Below, one piece after another: positions 37,270-45,086 of a stretch of 64,000 nt of DNA (the stretch's first letter is position 1; the number at the start of each line of letters is the position of its first letter). Under the pieces are notes generated by a model. It ran no database searches and was not told the DNA's origin. It was given only the letters and a program-made list of their open reading frames with translations. The DNA comes from Streptomyces formicae (lineage in GTDB: Bacteria; Actinomycetota; Actinomycetes; Streptomycetales; Streptomycetaceae), in contig NZ_CP071872.1 of NCBI RefSeq assembly GCF_022647665.1, forward strand, positions 4,588,001 to 4,652,000, given 5' to 3'. The position numbers and the translations under genes were made by a program.

Positions 37270-38205
37270 ATGCACGTCGAGACGTCCCCCATGGGAAACT
37301 CCCTGGACCAGGCCGTTTCTGTCTTCGTGGAGCTCCGCCCACGTCTTTTCGGCATCGCGTACCGCGTGCTCGGCAGCGCAGCCGAAGCCGAAGACGTGGT
37401 TCAGGAAGTGTGGCTGCGCTGGCAGAAGACCGATCGCCCGACAGTGATCAGTCCTGTGGCGTTTCTGTCGAGTGCCACAACCCGGTTGGCCATCAATGTG
37501 GCTCAGTCCGCCCGTGTGCGCCGAGAAACCTACATCGGTCCGTGGCTGCCCGAGCCCATTGACACGAGCACCGACCCGGAGGTGGGCGCTCAGCGGGCGG
37601 AGGCCCTGGAGCTGGCGCTGCTCCTTGTGATGGAGAGGCTGAATCCCACCGAGCGGGCCGCATACGTCCTACGAGAGGCGTTCGACTACTCCTATGCCGA
37701 GATCGCTGAGATTCTTCAGCTGAGTCTTGTCAACGTGCGCAAGATCGTGAGCCGCGCACGCAGGCATCTCTCCGCCGAGCCGCGGGAGACCGTGGACACG
37801 GCGGAGCACCGACGGCTCCTCGACGCCTTCGTCTCGGCGGCGCAAACGGGCAACGTCGCCTCGCTGGAGGCACTCCTCACTCCGGCTGCCGTCAGTCTGT
37901 CCGACGGCAACGGCATGCGAGGCGTCGCTCGCGTCCCCGTTCTGGGCCGTGCACGCGTGGCCAACCTGGCGACTGCCTATCCGCGGTTCTGGCGCGAGGC
38001 GGACGTCCGGTCCGTCCAGGCCAATGGACGGACCGGAGCGATGATCTCCCGTGACGGCCGGCCCACGACCATCCTGACGATGGCGGCCTCGCGAGCGGGC
38101 ATTCACAAGGTGATGTGGGTGTTCAACCCGAGCAAGATCGCCGCGTTCCTCGACTCGCGCTCGCGCTCCACGTCGGCGCTCGGCGCCCCCAGGGACGTGT
38201 CGTAG
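37270..38205 (+). CDS. ECF41/SigJ-type RNA polymerase sigma factor, paralogue
   Basis: A 311-aa sigma factor closely similar along its whole length to the product of 26432-27328. Region 2: L-F-G-I-A-Y-R-V-L-G-S-A-A-E-A-E-D-V-V-Q-E-V-W. Region 4: L-N-P-T-E-R-A-A-Y-V-L-R-E-A-F-D-Y-S-Y. The SnoaL-like extension contains V-S-L-S-D-G-N-G and V-F-N-P-S-K-I. ATG at 37270 is favoured by CAGGA just upstream; 37291 and 37189 are alternatives. ECF41 factors are controlled by this fused C-terminal domain. Duplicated TGTCACA elements upstream imply self-regulation, and it or its paralogue should drive the CMD and SDR genes at 25.5 and 27.9 kb. Confidence 0.93.
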   Translation: MHVETSPMGNSLDQAVSVFVELRPRLFGIAYRVLGSAAEAEDVVQEVWLRWQKTDRPTVISPVAFLSSATTRLAINVAQSARVRRETYIGPWLPEPIDTSTDPEVGAQRAEALELALLLVMERLNPTERAAYVLREAFDYSYAEIAEILQLSLVNVRKIVSRARRHLSAEPRETVDTAEHRRLLDAFVSAAQTGNVASLEALLTPAAVSLSDGNGMRGVARVPVLGRARVANLATAYPRFWREADVRSVQANGRTGAMISRDGRPTTILTMAASRAGIHKVMWVFNPSKIAAFLDSRSRSTSALGAPRDVS

Positions 38206-38517
38206 CCGCGGCAGTCGTCCTGACGACCGGTCCGTGTACGGCGGTTGGCAGCGTTCCCTGCGCCGGCTGCCCCACCCGACGGGTGGTTCTCTTGCACCGA
38301 ATGTCTCCTCCCCCGGCGACAGCGCTGTGTTCCGCGTTCCAGCACTCCGCACACCCGGCCGCTTCGGCACACGTGTGGTCCGCCCGATTCATGTGTGTTC
38401 CCGAGTGCACTCCTGCATAAGATGACCCGGGGGTACCCATCCCGGCGTCCGGGCAGAGCCGCTCAGCAGGTGACTCGGCAGAGACGCGACAAGAAGGGTT
38501 GAGGACGAGAGGAACAC
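38206..38517. other. 312-bp intergenic region
   Basis: No gene or clear promoter motif is seen. The last 25 bp contain GAGGACGAGAGGAAC, the ribosome-binding region of the next gene. Confidence 0.5.
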
Positions 38518-39123
38518 ATGGTCTCTGCAAGCCGCGCGGCGCACAACATTGAGATCACCGCTGAGAGTCTCCAGGAGGACCTGGCCCGTCTGGAGGTCCA
38601 GAAGCAGGCGCTGGAGAGGGAGCTGGCCGCGGTCGTGGCGCATCTCGGCTCCGTCCAGCGGGCTCTGAGTGCCCTCGAGGTCCTGATGGTCGACACAGCC
38701 GGCGCGGCCGCGGCGGACACTCCGCGTGCTGCGGCAGCAGCGCCGGACCAGGCGTCGGCGTCCGTGGAACGGCAGACGGTCGTGTCCCCCTCCGCGTCGG
38801 CGGACGTCGCCTCGAGGACCGAACCCAGTCTTCGGCAGCCCAAGGGCCGGCAGGCCACGAAGGCGCCTGCTGCCTCCACCGCCTCCGCCGCGCCCACCGA
38901 GGCTGACAGCCGGCGGACGTACGGCAAGCTCACCGAGCAGATCCTGGAGTACTTCGCCACGGTCGGCAATGCGGATGTGCGTGCCCGCGAGGTGGCCGCG
39001 GCTCTCGGCCGTGACGCCGACAGCGGGAGCATCAACGCGGTCCGCAGCACGCTCGATCGGCTCGTCGGCACTTCCCGTATCCGCCGAACCGGCCGGGGCC
39101 TCTACCGCGCCAAGCGCTCCTAG
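38518..39123 (+). CDS. Coiled-coil plus winged-helix protein
   Basis: A 201-aa protein in three parts. Residues 10-60 form a heptad-rich helix (E-S-L-Q-E-D-L-A-R-L-E-V-Q-K-Q-A-L-E). Residues 61-135 are a low-complexity Ala/Ser/Pro linker. Residues 135-201 look like a winged helix-turn-helix: K-L-T-E-Q-I-L-E-Y-F-A-T, A-R-E-V-A-A-A-L-G-R-D, I-N-A-V-R-S-T-L-D-R-L and the basic wing R-I-R-R-T-G-R-G-L-Y-R. A DNA-binding oligomeric regulator is the most natural reading, inferred from shape rather than a named family. GAGAGGAAC precedes ATG 38518. Confidence 0.75.
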   Translation: MVSASRAAHNIEITAESLQEDLARLEVQKQALERELAAVVAHLGSVQRALSALEVLMVDTAGAAAADTPRAAAAAPDQASASVERQTVVSPSASADVASRTEPSLRQPKGRQATKAPAASTASAAPTEADSRRTYGKLTEQILEYFATVGNADVRAREVAAALGRDADSGSINAVRSTLDRLVGTSRIRRTGRGLYRAKRS

Positions 39124-39429
39124 CCTCCGGCGGGGACGGTGACGCCCTACGGCCGGCAAGGCAGCAAGTGTCAACGCGTTTCGGACGCCTTTCACGGGGG
39201 ATTGTGGCGGACGGTGTCCGAAACGCTGTGATCAGCGTAACAAAACTTTTGTCCACCACACGGCTGCGGTGAACATGTTGTTTCAGCGACAGTGTGATCC
39301 GCCTGCTTCGTGCGGCAGTGAGCGCTACGGCGGTGGGCTTCCCAGTCCAGGAATCCTTCGATGTCGGTCAGGCCGCGTTCGGCGCCGTCGGACAGCACGC
39401 GGACGACGACCGCGACGGGTGCCGGGCGC
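39124..39429. other. 306-bp intergenic region, possible remnant
   Basis: Convergent spacer between the winged-helix gene and the oxidoreductase gene. On the minus strand a stretch near 39330-39398 reads V-L-S-D-G-A-E-R-G-L-T-D-I-E-G-F-L-D-W-E, which looks coding-derived but has no start and no family I recognise. A 13-bp palindrome ACAAAAxTTTTGT-like element lies near 39240. No clear terminator is visible. Confidence 0.4.
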
Positions 39430-40317
39430 TCATGCGCCGCGGAGCGCGAGATCCATCAGTTCCTGGAGGCGCAGGCCCCGTGCCGCGTCGATGGGGGTGG
39501 GCTGCCCGGTCCGGACGGCGTGGGCGAACTCGCGGCGCAGGACCGGCCAGCACTCCTCGTGGTCGATGTCGGCGGTGTCGTAGACGAGTTCATGCTCGGG
39601 GCCGAACAGCTCGATGCGGGTTCTGGCCCGCGGCAGGTTCACGGTGCCGGACAGGGACGCCTGGCTGACCGCGCCGTTCTCGTGTTCACAGGTGAGTTCG
39701 ACCCAGCGGCGCGGGTCGCCGGTCGCACGCACCGTGGTGATCGGGCCGACGGCGGTGTCCAGAAGGTCGAGGAGGTGGGGGCCGAGGTCGAGCAGGGCGC
39801 CGTGTTCGAGGCGCCAGGCGGTGGCGAAGTCGCCACCGAGGAAGGCTCCGTGGAGATAGCAGGAGCGTGCTCCGGTGACCTCCAGCCGGGCCGCCTCGCG
39901 CAGGAACTCCCGGGTCGCCGGGTGGTAGCGCTTGGTGAGGACGAGCTGCGACACGACCCCCGCTTCGGCGACCGCGTCCGCCACCTTCCGTGCCGAGGAC
40001 ACGTCGGGGCCGAGGGGCTTCTCCAGGAGCAGGTGGCGGCCGGACTGTGCGGCGCGTACGGCCAGTTCCGCCTGGACGGCGGGCGGGACGGCGAAGGCGA
40101 CGGCCTCGCAGCGGTCCAGGAGTTCGCCGAACGAGGCGACGGCCGTCGCTCCGTACGGCTCGGCCGTCCCGCGGGCGGCCTCGGGCCGGCGGGCCCACAC
40201 GGCGGCGAGTTCGGTCTCCGGTCCCGCGGCGAGCATCCGGGCGTGCATGGCCCGGGCCCAGGGGCCGGCTCCGACCAGGCCCACCTTCACCGGGGGCAGC
40301 GTCCAGGGGGTGTTCAT
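39430..40317 (-). CDS. Gfo/Idh/MocA-family oxidoreductase
   Basis: A 295-aa NAD(P)-dependent sugar oxidoreductase. The N-terminal Rossmann motif reads V-G-L-V-G-A-G-P-W-A-R, followed by the family E-K-P motif in L-L-L-E-K-P-L-G and a C-terminal domain with the conserved His in L-G-P-H-L-L-D-L. These enzymes oxidise or epimerise sugar and polyol hydroxyls. The start ATG overlaps the ROK stop (ATGA at 40314-40317), so it is translated with the repressor and is the last gene of the leftward importer operon. The substrate is unknown. Confidence 0.9.
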   Translation of the reverse strand: MNTPWTLPPVKVGLVGAGPWARAMHARMLAAGPETELAAVWARRPEAARGTAEPYGATAVASFGELLDRCEAVAFAVPPAVQAELAVRAAQSGRHLLLEKPLGPDVSSARKVADAVAEAGVVSQLVLTKRYHPATREFLREAARLEVTGARSCYLHGAFLGGDFATAWRLEHGALLDLGPHLLDLLDTAVGPITTVRATGDPRRWVELTCEHENGAVSQASLSGTVNLPRARTRIELFGPEHELVYDTADIDHEECWPVLRREFAHAVRTGQPTPIDAARGLRLQELMDLALRGA

Positions 40318-41537
40318 ACGGGGGCTCCGTGGCGGCGGTCGGCCGCAAGGGCGGCGAGGCGGAGGTCGGCCTGGTCGGGCGCGTAGAGGTGTTCGACGAC
40401 CAGGGCGGCCGCGCCCATGAGGCCGGCGCGGTCGCCGAGCCTGCCCGTCACGACGTCGAGGTTGGCGGTGGTGCGGGGCATGGCGCGCTGGTACAGAAGC
40501 TCGCGCACGCCTGTGAGGAAGGGAGTTCCGGCGAGGTCGCCGGTGAGGACAAGGACGCCCGGGTTGAGCAGGGTGACGACGGTGGCCAGCACTTCGCCGA
40601 TGCGCTGCCCGGCCTCGCGGGCGAGCCGGACCGCGTCGGGCTGCCCCTCGGCAAGGAGGTGGCTGACGTCCGAGCCGGAGGTGGTGGGCACGCCGAGGGC
40701 GGAGAGCTGTGCGGCCAGGGCGCGGCCGCTCGCGACGGCCGCGAGGCAGCCGTAGGAGCCGCACATGCACAGCGCGTCGGGCTGGTCGTGCAGCCTGATG
40801 TGCCCGATGTCGCCGGCGCTGCCGTCGATGCCGCGGTAGATCTCTCCGTCGACGACGACGCCGGCGCCGATGCCGGTGGACGCCTTGATGAGGAGGAAGG
40901 CCGAGCAGTCGGCGTGGGCGGCCCGGTGCTCCGCGTACGCCATGAGGTTGGCGTCGTTGTCGACGAGCACCGGTACGGGGCCGGGCTCCCGCGCGGCGCC
41001 GACGTGCTCCGCGTACGCCTCCTGCATCTTCTCGCGGACGGGGAAGGCGTCCCAGCCGGGCATGATCGGGGGCTGGACGACGCGTCCTGCCGCGAAGTCG
41101 ACCGGTCCTGGCACGGACAGGCCGATGCCGCACACGTCCGTGGGCGCGGCGCCGGCCTCGGCAAGGAGCGGCGCGAACCAGCGGGCCAGTGTGTCGAGGA
41201 CGGCGACGGGCCCGTCGCCGATCAACAGTCCGCCGGAGCGGACGGCGAGCACGGTGCCCGCGAGGTCCAGGACGGCGGCGCGGGCGTGCCGGGTCTCGAG
41301 GTCGACGGCGAGCACGACGGCGTGCGCGGGGTCGAACTCGATCCGGGCGGACGGGCGTCCACCGGTCGAGGTGCCCGCCACGTCGCGCAGCCAGCCCGCG
41401 CCGTACAGCTGCTCCAGGCGGAGGCCGACGGTCGAGCGGGACAGTCCGGTCGCACGCTGGAGGTCGCCGCGTGTGGTCGCCTCGCCGTTGCGGATGAGCC
41501 GCAGGAGATGTCCGGCGCTTGCCTGGCTACCCGGCAT
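40314..41537 (-). CDS. ROK-family transcriptional repressor
   Basis: A 407-aa NagC/XylR-type regulator. The N-terminal winged helix reads T-T-R-G-D-L-Q-R-A-T-G-L-S-R-S-T-V-G-L-R-L. The ROK domain has I-G-L-S-V-P-G-P-V-D, D-N-D-A-N-L-M-A-Y, G-T/S-G-I-G-A-G-V-V-V-type sugar-binding strands and the zinc motif C-M-C-G-S-Y-G-C. It should bind the 12-bp inverted repeats at 44976-45038 and release them on binding a sugar. It lies 18 bp after the second permease gene in the importer operon, so it probably regulates both divergent operons. Confidence 0.92.
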   Translation of the reverse strand: MPGSQASAGHLLRLIRNGEATTRGDLQRATGLSRSTVGLRLEQLYGAGWLRDVAGTSTGGRPSARIEFDPAHAVVLAVDLETRHARAAVLDLAGTVLAVRSGGLLIGDGPVAVLDTLARWFAPLLAEAGAAPTDVCGIGLSVPGPVDFAAGRVVQPPIMPGWDAFPVREKMQEAYAEHVGAAREPGPVPVLVDNDANLMAYAEHRAAHADCSAFLLIKASTGIGAGVVVDGEIYRGIDGSAGDIGHIRLHDQPDALCMCGSYGCLAAVASGRALAAQLSALGVPTTSGSDVSHLLAEGQPDAVRLAREAGQRIGEVLATVVTLLNPGVLVLTGDLAGTPFLTGVRELLYQRAMPRTTANLDVVTGRLGDRAGLMGAAALVVEHLYAPDQADLRLAALAADRRHGAPV

Positions 41538-41555
41538 GGTCGTTTCCCCGTCCCC

Positions 41556-42488
41556 TCAGCTCTTGTCCGCGCCGCTGGTCAGCCCCTCGGTGAGCAGGCG
41601 TTCGGCGGCGAAGAACAGAAGTACCACGGGAATCGTCAGAACCACCGACCCGGCCATCAGTACGGTCTTGGAGACCTCGATGCCGTTGGCGAGCTGGGCG
41701 AGGCCCAGGGAGACCGTCCACTTGCCGGGGTCGGCGGCGAGGAAGAGGAGTGCGAAGAGGAACTCGTTCCAGGCGATCATGAAGACGTACAGCCCGGTGG
41801 CCATCAGCGACGGTGCGGCGAGCGGCAGGATCACCTTGCGCACGGTCTGGAGGCGGGAGCAGCCGTCGAGGGCCGCGGCCTCCTCGATGGAGTACGGGAT
41901 GGTGACGAGGTAGTTCTTCAGCATGTAGATCGAAACGGGCACGGTCTGCGCCACGTAGACGATCGCGAGGCCGAGAAGGCTGGAGGAGAGGCCCAGTTTC
42001 GCGAACATCACGAAGAGCGGAACGGCGAGCAGGGTGGCCGGGAAGAGGTAGACGGCCAGGAAGAGGGCGCTGACCTGGCGGCCGCCGAAGAACTTGAGGC
42101 GGCTGATGGCGTACGCGCCGGGGACGGCCGCGGCGAGGGTGAGCAGGACCGTACCGAGCGAGACGAGCGCGGAGTTGAGCAGCAGCCGCGTGAAGCCCTG
42201 CCCGCCGTCCTCGGTGGGCGTCATGACGTTGCGGTAGGTGTCGAGCGTGAAGTCCTTCGCGGAGACCCACAGCGATCCGGGGTCGAGCAGCAGTGCGTCG
42301 ATGGACTTCACCGACAGCAGCAGCATGTAGTAGAAGGGCACGATCGTGATCGCGGCGAGGAAAGCGATCACCACCCAGCGCAGGACGCGGAAGAGCCGCT
42401 CCTCGAACTGTGCGCGGCTCAGCCGCGTGCGGGTCGGCTTGCCGGCCGCGGGCGTCGTGGCCGCGGGAGCCATGGACGTCTGCGTCAT
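41556..42488 (-). CDS. Sugar ABC transporter permease (MalG type)
   Basis: A 310-aa CUT1 permease with six predicted helices. The EAA loop reads P-Y-S-I-E-E-A-A-A-L-D-G-C, and the C-terminal W-N-E-F-L-F-A-L-L-F segment is MalG-like. Its start overlaps the stop of the other permease (ATGA at 42485-42488). It belongs to the ROK-controlled importer; no ATPase gene is nearby. Confidence 0.92.
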   Translation of the reverse strand: MTQTSMAPAATTPAAGKPTRTRLSRAQFEERLFRVLRWVVIAFLAAITIVPFYYMLLLSVKSIDALLLDPGSLWVSAKDFTLDTYRNVMTPTEDGGQGFTRLLLNSALVSLGTVLLTLAAAVPGAYAISRLKFFGGRQVSALFLAVYLFPATLLAVPLFVMFAKLGLSSSLLGLAIVYVAQTVPVSIYMLKNYLVTIPYSIEEAAALDGCSRLQTVRKVILPLAAPSLMATGLYVFMIAWNEFLFALLFLAADPGKWTVSLGLAQLANGIEVSKTVLMAGSVVLTIPVVLLFFAAERLLTEGLTSGADKS

Positions 42489-43510
42489 GACTGCTCCTCC
42501 TGCATCTTCTTGCCGAAGAACGTGAAGTAGAGGCCCAGCAGGACCACGAGGACGGCGGCGAGGACGAGGGCCTGGGCCGCCGCGGCGCCGACGTCGTAGC
42601 GGGCCGTGAGGAAGTCGTAGACCCGGACGGCCGCGACGTCGGTGCCGGAGCCGCCGCCGGTGAGCAGATAGACGTCGTCGAACTTGTTGAACGTCATGAT
42701 GAAGCGCAGCACACACAGCAGTGCCAGGACCGGCATGAGCTGCGGCAGCAGGATGTGGCGGAAGCGCTGGAGCGGGGTGGCGCCGTCGACCTTGGCGGCT
42801 TCCTCCAGTCCGTCCGGCACCGCCTGGAGCCGGGCGAGGAGGAAGAGGAAGGCGAAGGGGAAGTAGCGCCAGATCTCGAAGGCGATGACGGTGAACAGGG
42901 CGAGCGGGATGTCGAAGTGCAGCCCGAGCAGGCTGACCTCGTACTCGCGCGTCGACAGGAACGCGATCGGGTCGTCCCAGCCGAAGAGCGCCCTGCCCCA
43001 TTCGTTGACAATGCCGTACTGGGGGCTGAGTGCGACCTCCCAGACGAAGGCGACGGCGACGACCGGGGCGACGTACGGGATGAGCATCGCGCCGCGCAGC
43101 AGTCCGCGGCCCCGGAACGGGGAGCGGAGCGCGAGCGCCGCCGCGAGGCCGAGGAGGAGCGATCCCACGGTGGCGCCGACCGTGTAGACCACGGTCGTGA
43201 CGAGGCTGCTCCAGAATCCCGTCGAGCCGAAGACCTGCGCGAAGTTGTCCAGCGACCAGTTGCCGAAGAGGTCCATGCTCTGGATGTCGACGAGCTTGGC
43301 GTCCTGGAACGCGAGCAGCACGGTCCACAGAATGGGCAGGACGACCACGACCAGCACCACCAGGAAGGTGGGAGAGACGAAGGCGAGTCCCGCGCGGTTC
43401 TCGCGCCGGCTGGCGGTGAGCGGCCGCGTGGCCGTGAGCGGACGGCTCGCGGTGAGCGGCCGCCGGTCCTTGGGGCGGCGCTCCGTCGCGCCGCGCTGAG
43501 CTGTTGTCAT
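42485..43510 (-). CDS. Sugar ABC transporter permease (MalF type)
   Basis: A 341-aa CUT1 permease. The first 38 residues are basic and contain a threefold six-residue repeat (R-P-L-T-A-S/T) before the first membrane helix at V-S-P-T-F-L-V-V-L. The EAA loop reads V-P-D-G-L-E-E-A-A-K-V-D-G-A. It follows the binding-protein gene by 18 bp and is coupled to the next permease. The repeat is on the cytoplasmic side and its length could vary without affecting the membrane core. Confidence 0.92.
   Translation of the reverse strand: MTTAQRGATERRPKDRRPLTASRPLTATRPLTASRRENRAGLAFVSPTFLVVLVVVVLPILWTVLLAFQDAKLVDIQSMDLFGNWSLDNFAQVFGSTGFWSSLVTTVVYTVGATVGSLLLGLAAALALRSPFRGRGLLRGAMLIPYVAPVVAVAFVWEVALSPQYGIVNEWGRALFGWDDPIAFLSTREYEVSLLGLHFDIPLALFTVIAFEIWRYFPFAFLFLLARLQAVPDGLEEAAKVDGATPLQRFRHILLPQLMPVLALLCVLRFIMTFNKFDDVYLLTGGGSGTDVAAVRVYDFLTARYDVGAAAAQALVLAAVLVVLLGLYFTFFGKKMQEEQS
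43409..43462 (-). repeat. Threefold 18-bp repeat in permease N-terminus
   Basis: Three imperfect 18-bp units encode R-P-L-T-A-S, R-P-L-T-A-T, R-P-L-T-A-S at residues 17-34 of the MalF-type permease. Confidence 0.85.
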
Positions 43511-43528
43511 GGTGGTCGGTTCCTCGGC

Positions 43529-44932
43529 CTACTGGAGGGACTTCTGCAGTGCGGCGACTTCCTCGTTCGCCTCGCGGGCGGCTTCCTCGGGGGAGGTCTG
43601 GCCGCTGGTCATGGCGCCGATGGCCTTGGGGACGGGGAGTTCGCCGTTCATCGCGCCGACGAGGGTGCCCTCGCCCTGGGTGATCCCCCAGCGCTGCATG
43701 TTGCTGACGCCGTCCGCGAGCTGGTCGAGGAGCTGGTCGGAGAAGACCTCGTTCATGGGCCTGAGGGTGTCGACGCCCATCTCGCTGTGGCGCCAGGCGT
43801 CCAGGTACCTGTCCGGCTGTTCGGCGGTGCCGTTGCGGACGGGGATCTTCCCTTCGGGTGCCATGCCGAACCAGTCCTCGTACCCGGCGCCCATCATGTA
43901 CTCGATGAACTTCCGGGAGGCGTCGGTCTCGGCGGTCTTCGTCGTCACCCATGAGGTGACTTCGCCGAACTGGGCGGGCTTGGCGCCGTCGGGCCCCTTG
44001 AGGGCGGTGACGATGCCGCTGTTGCCGGCGAGGAAGGCGGGGTCGTCCTTGCACTCGGCGCAGCTGGGCAGGGCGTCCTTGCGGAGCCCGGCGAGCTCGT
44101 CGAGCAGGAACGAGGACCAGATGATCATCGAGGACTTGCCCGCGAAGTAGGTGGCGCGGGTGGAGTCGACGGTCTGGGTGCCGGGGGCGCCGTGGTCACG
44201 GGCGAGGGTGTCGTACGCCTCGAAGGCGGTGGCGCACTGCGGAGAGTCGAGCTTCACTCCGCCGTTGTCGTCGGCGAGCTGGCAGTCGTTGGCGAGCGCG
44301 ATGTTCTCGAAGCTCTGCTGGGTGAAGACGTCGCTGGGGTCGGTGGCGGCGGAGATGCCGTCGCGGCCCTTGGTGTCCAGTGCCTTCGCCGCGGTGAGGA
44401 GTGCGTCGTAGGTGTCGGGGGTCTTCAGGCCGGCCTGCTGGAGAAGGTCCTTGCGGTAGACGAGGAGCTGGAGCCAGGAGTCGGAGGGGACCGCGAGCTG
44501 GGTGCCGCCGTCCGCGGTGAGGCCGAGGGCGTTGGCGTTGAAGGTGTCCCGGCCGAGCTCGTCGACGATCGCCTTGGGGATGTCGGTGTTGAGGAGGCCG
44601 TTGCCGTACATCTGCCAGGTCTGGCCCATCGGTACGGCTCCGATGACATCGGGGAGCTTTCCGGCGGCGGCGGCCGACATGATCAGCTGCGGCATCTGGC
44701 CCTCGTCGACGCCGACGAGGTCGACCTTGATGCCGGTCTCCTTCTCGAAGCGGTCGATGATCTTCTCGGTGGCCGCCACGCGCGGGGTCAGGTTCTCCTG
44801 GGACCACACGGTGATCCTCTTGTCGGGTGTGCCGGGGCCTGTCCCGTTGGAGCAGCCGGCGAGCACCCCCATGCCCAGTGCCGCTGCGAGACCGGTCGCG
44901 ATCGCCTTCGACCGCCGGGTCCTGTTGCGCAT
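43529..44932 (-). CDS. Extracellular sugar-binding lipoprotein
   Basis: A 467-aa family-1 solute-binding protein. The lipobox is V-L-A-G-C-S after a short basic signal. The mature protein starts with I-T-V-W-S-Q-E-N and has the usual P-S-D-S-W-L-Q-L-L-V-Y-R-K-D hinge-adjacent region and an A-G-N-S-G-I-V-T strand. It is first in the operon with both permeases, the ROK repressor and the Gfo/Idh/MocA enzyme. ATG at 44932 lies 95 bp from the nearer operator half-site. Ligand unknown; an oligosaccharide is likely because two glycosidase-like genes are in the divergent operon. Confidence 0.92.
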   Translation of the reverse strand: MRNRTRRSKAIATGLAAALGMGVLAGCSNGTGPGTPDKRITVWSQENLTPRVAATEKIIDRFEKETGIKVDLVGVDEGQMPQLIMSAAAAGKLPDVIGAVPMGQTWQMYGNGLLNTDIPKAIVDELGRDTFNANALGLTADGGTQLAVPSDSWLQLLVYRKDLLQQAGLKTPDTYDALLTAAKALDTKGRDGISAATDPSDVFTQQSFENIALANDCQLADDNGGVKLDSPQCATAFEAYDTLARDHGAPGTQTVDSTRATYFAGKSSMIIWSSFLLDELAGLRKDALPSCAECKDDPAFLAGNSGIVTALKGPDGAKPAQFGEVTSWVTTKTAETDASRKFIEYMMGAGYEDWFGMAPEGKIPVRNGTAEQPDRYLDAWRHSEMGVDTLRPMNEVFSDQLLDQLADGVSNMQRWGITQGEGTLVGAMNGELPVPKAIGAMTSGQTSPEEAAREANEEVAALQKSLQ

Positions 44933-44975
44933 GTGCCCGTCCTCAGTGCCTCGGTTCCGGCGTCCGAGCCTTCAC

Positions 44976-45038
44976 CGACTTACGTCTACCGAGAAAGCAT
45001 CTCAGCACCACTTTTGCGTGTTGACAAGACGTAAGTCG
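44976..45038. promoter_or_regulatory. Divergent promoter with long-spaced 12-bp inverted repeat
   Basis: CGACTTACGTCT (44976-44987) and its exact reverse complement AGACGTAAGTCG (45027-45038) flank the divergent control region. TTGACA at 45021-45026 with TATTCT at 45043-45048 (16-bp spacer) forms a housekeeping-type rightward promoter whose spacer holds the right repeat. Two ROK-repressor sites, one for each operon, are the likely meaning. Confidence 0.8.
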
Positions 45039-45086
45039 AAGATATTCTCAACCTAAGTGGTGAACCCAAACCTCCGGAGCCCTCAC

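Noticed and set aside
39192..39398. Minus-strand frame as a small gene
   Set aside because: No start with a ribosome site and no homology; at most a decayed fragment, so it is described only within the intergenic entry.
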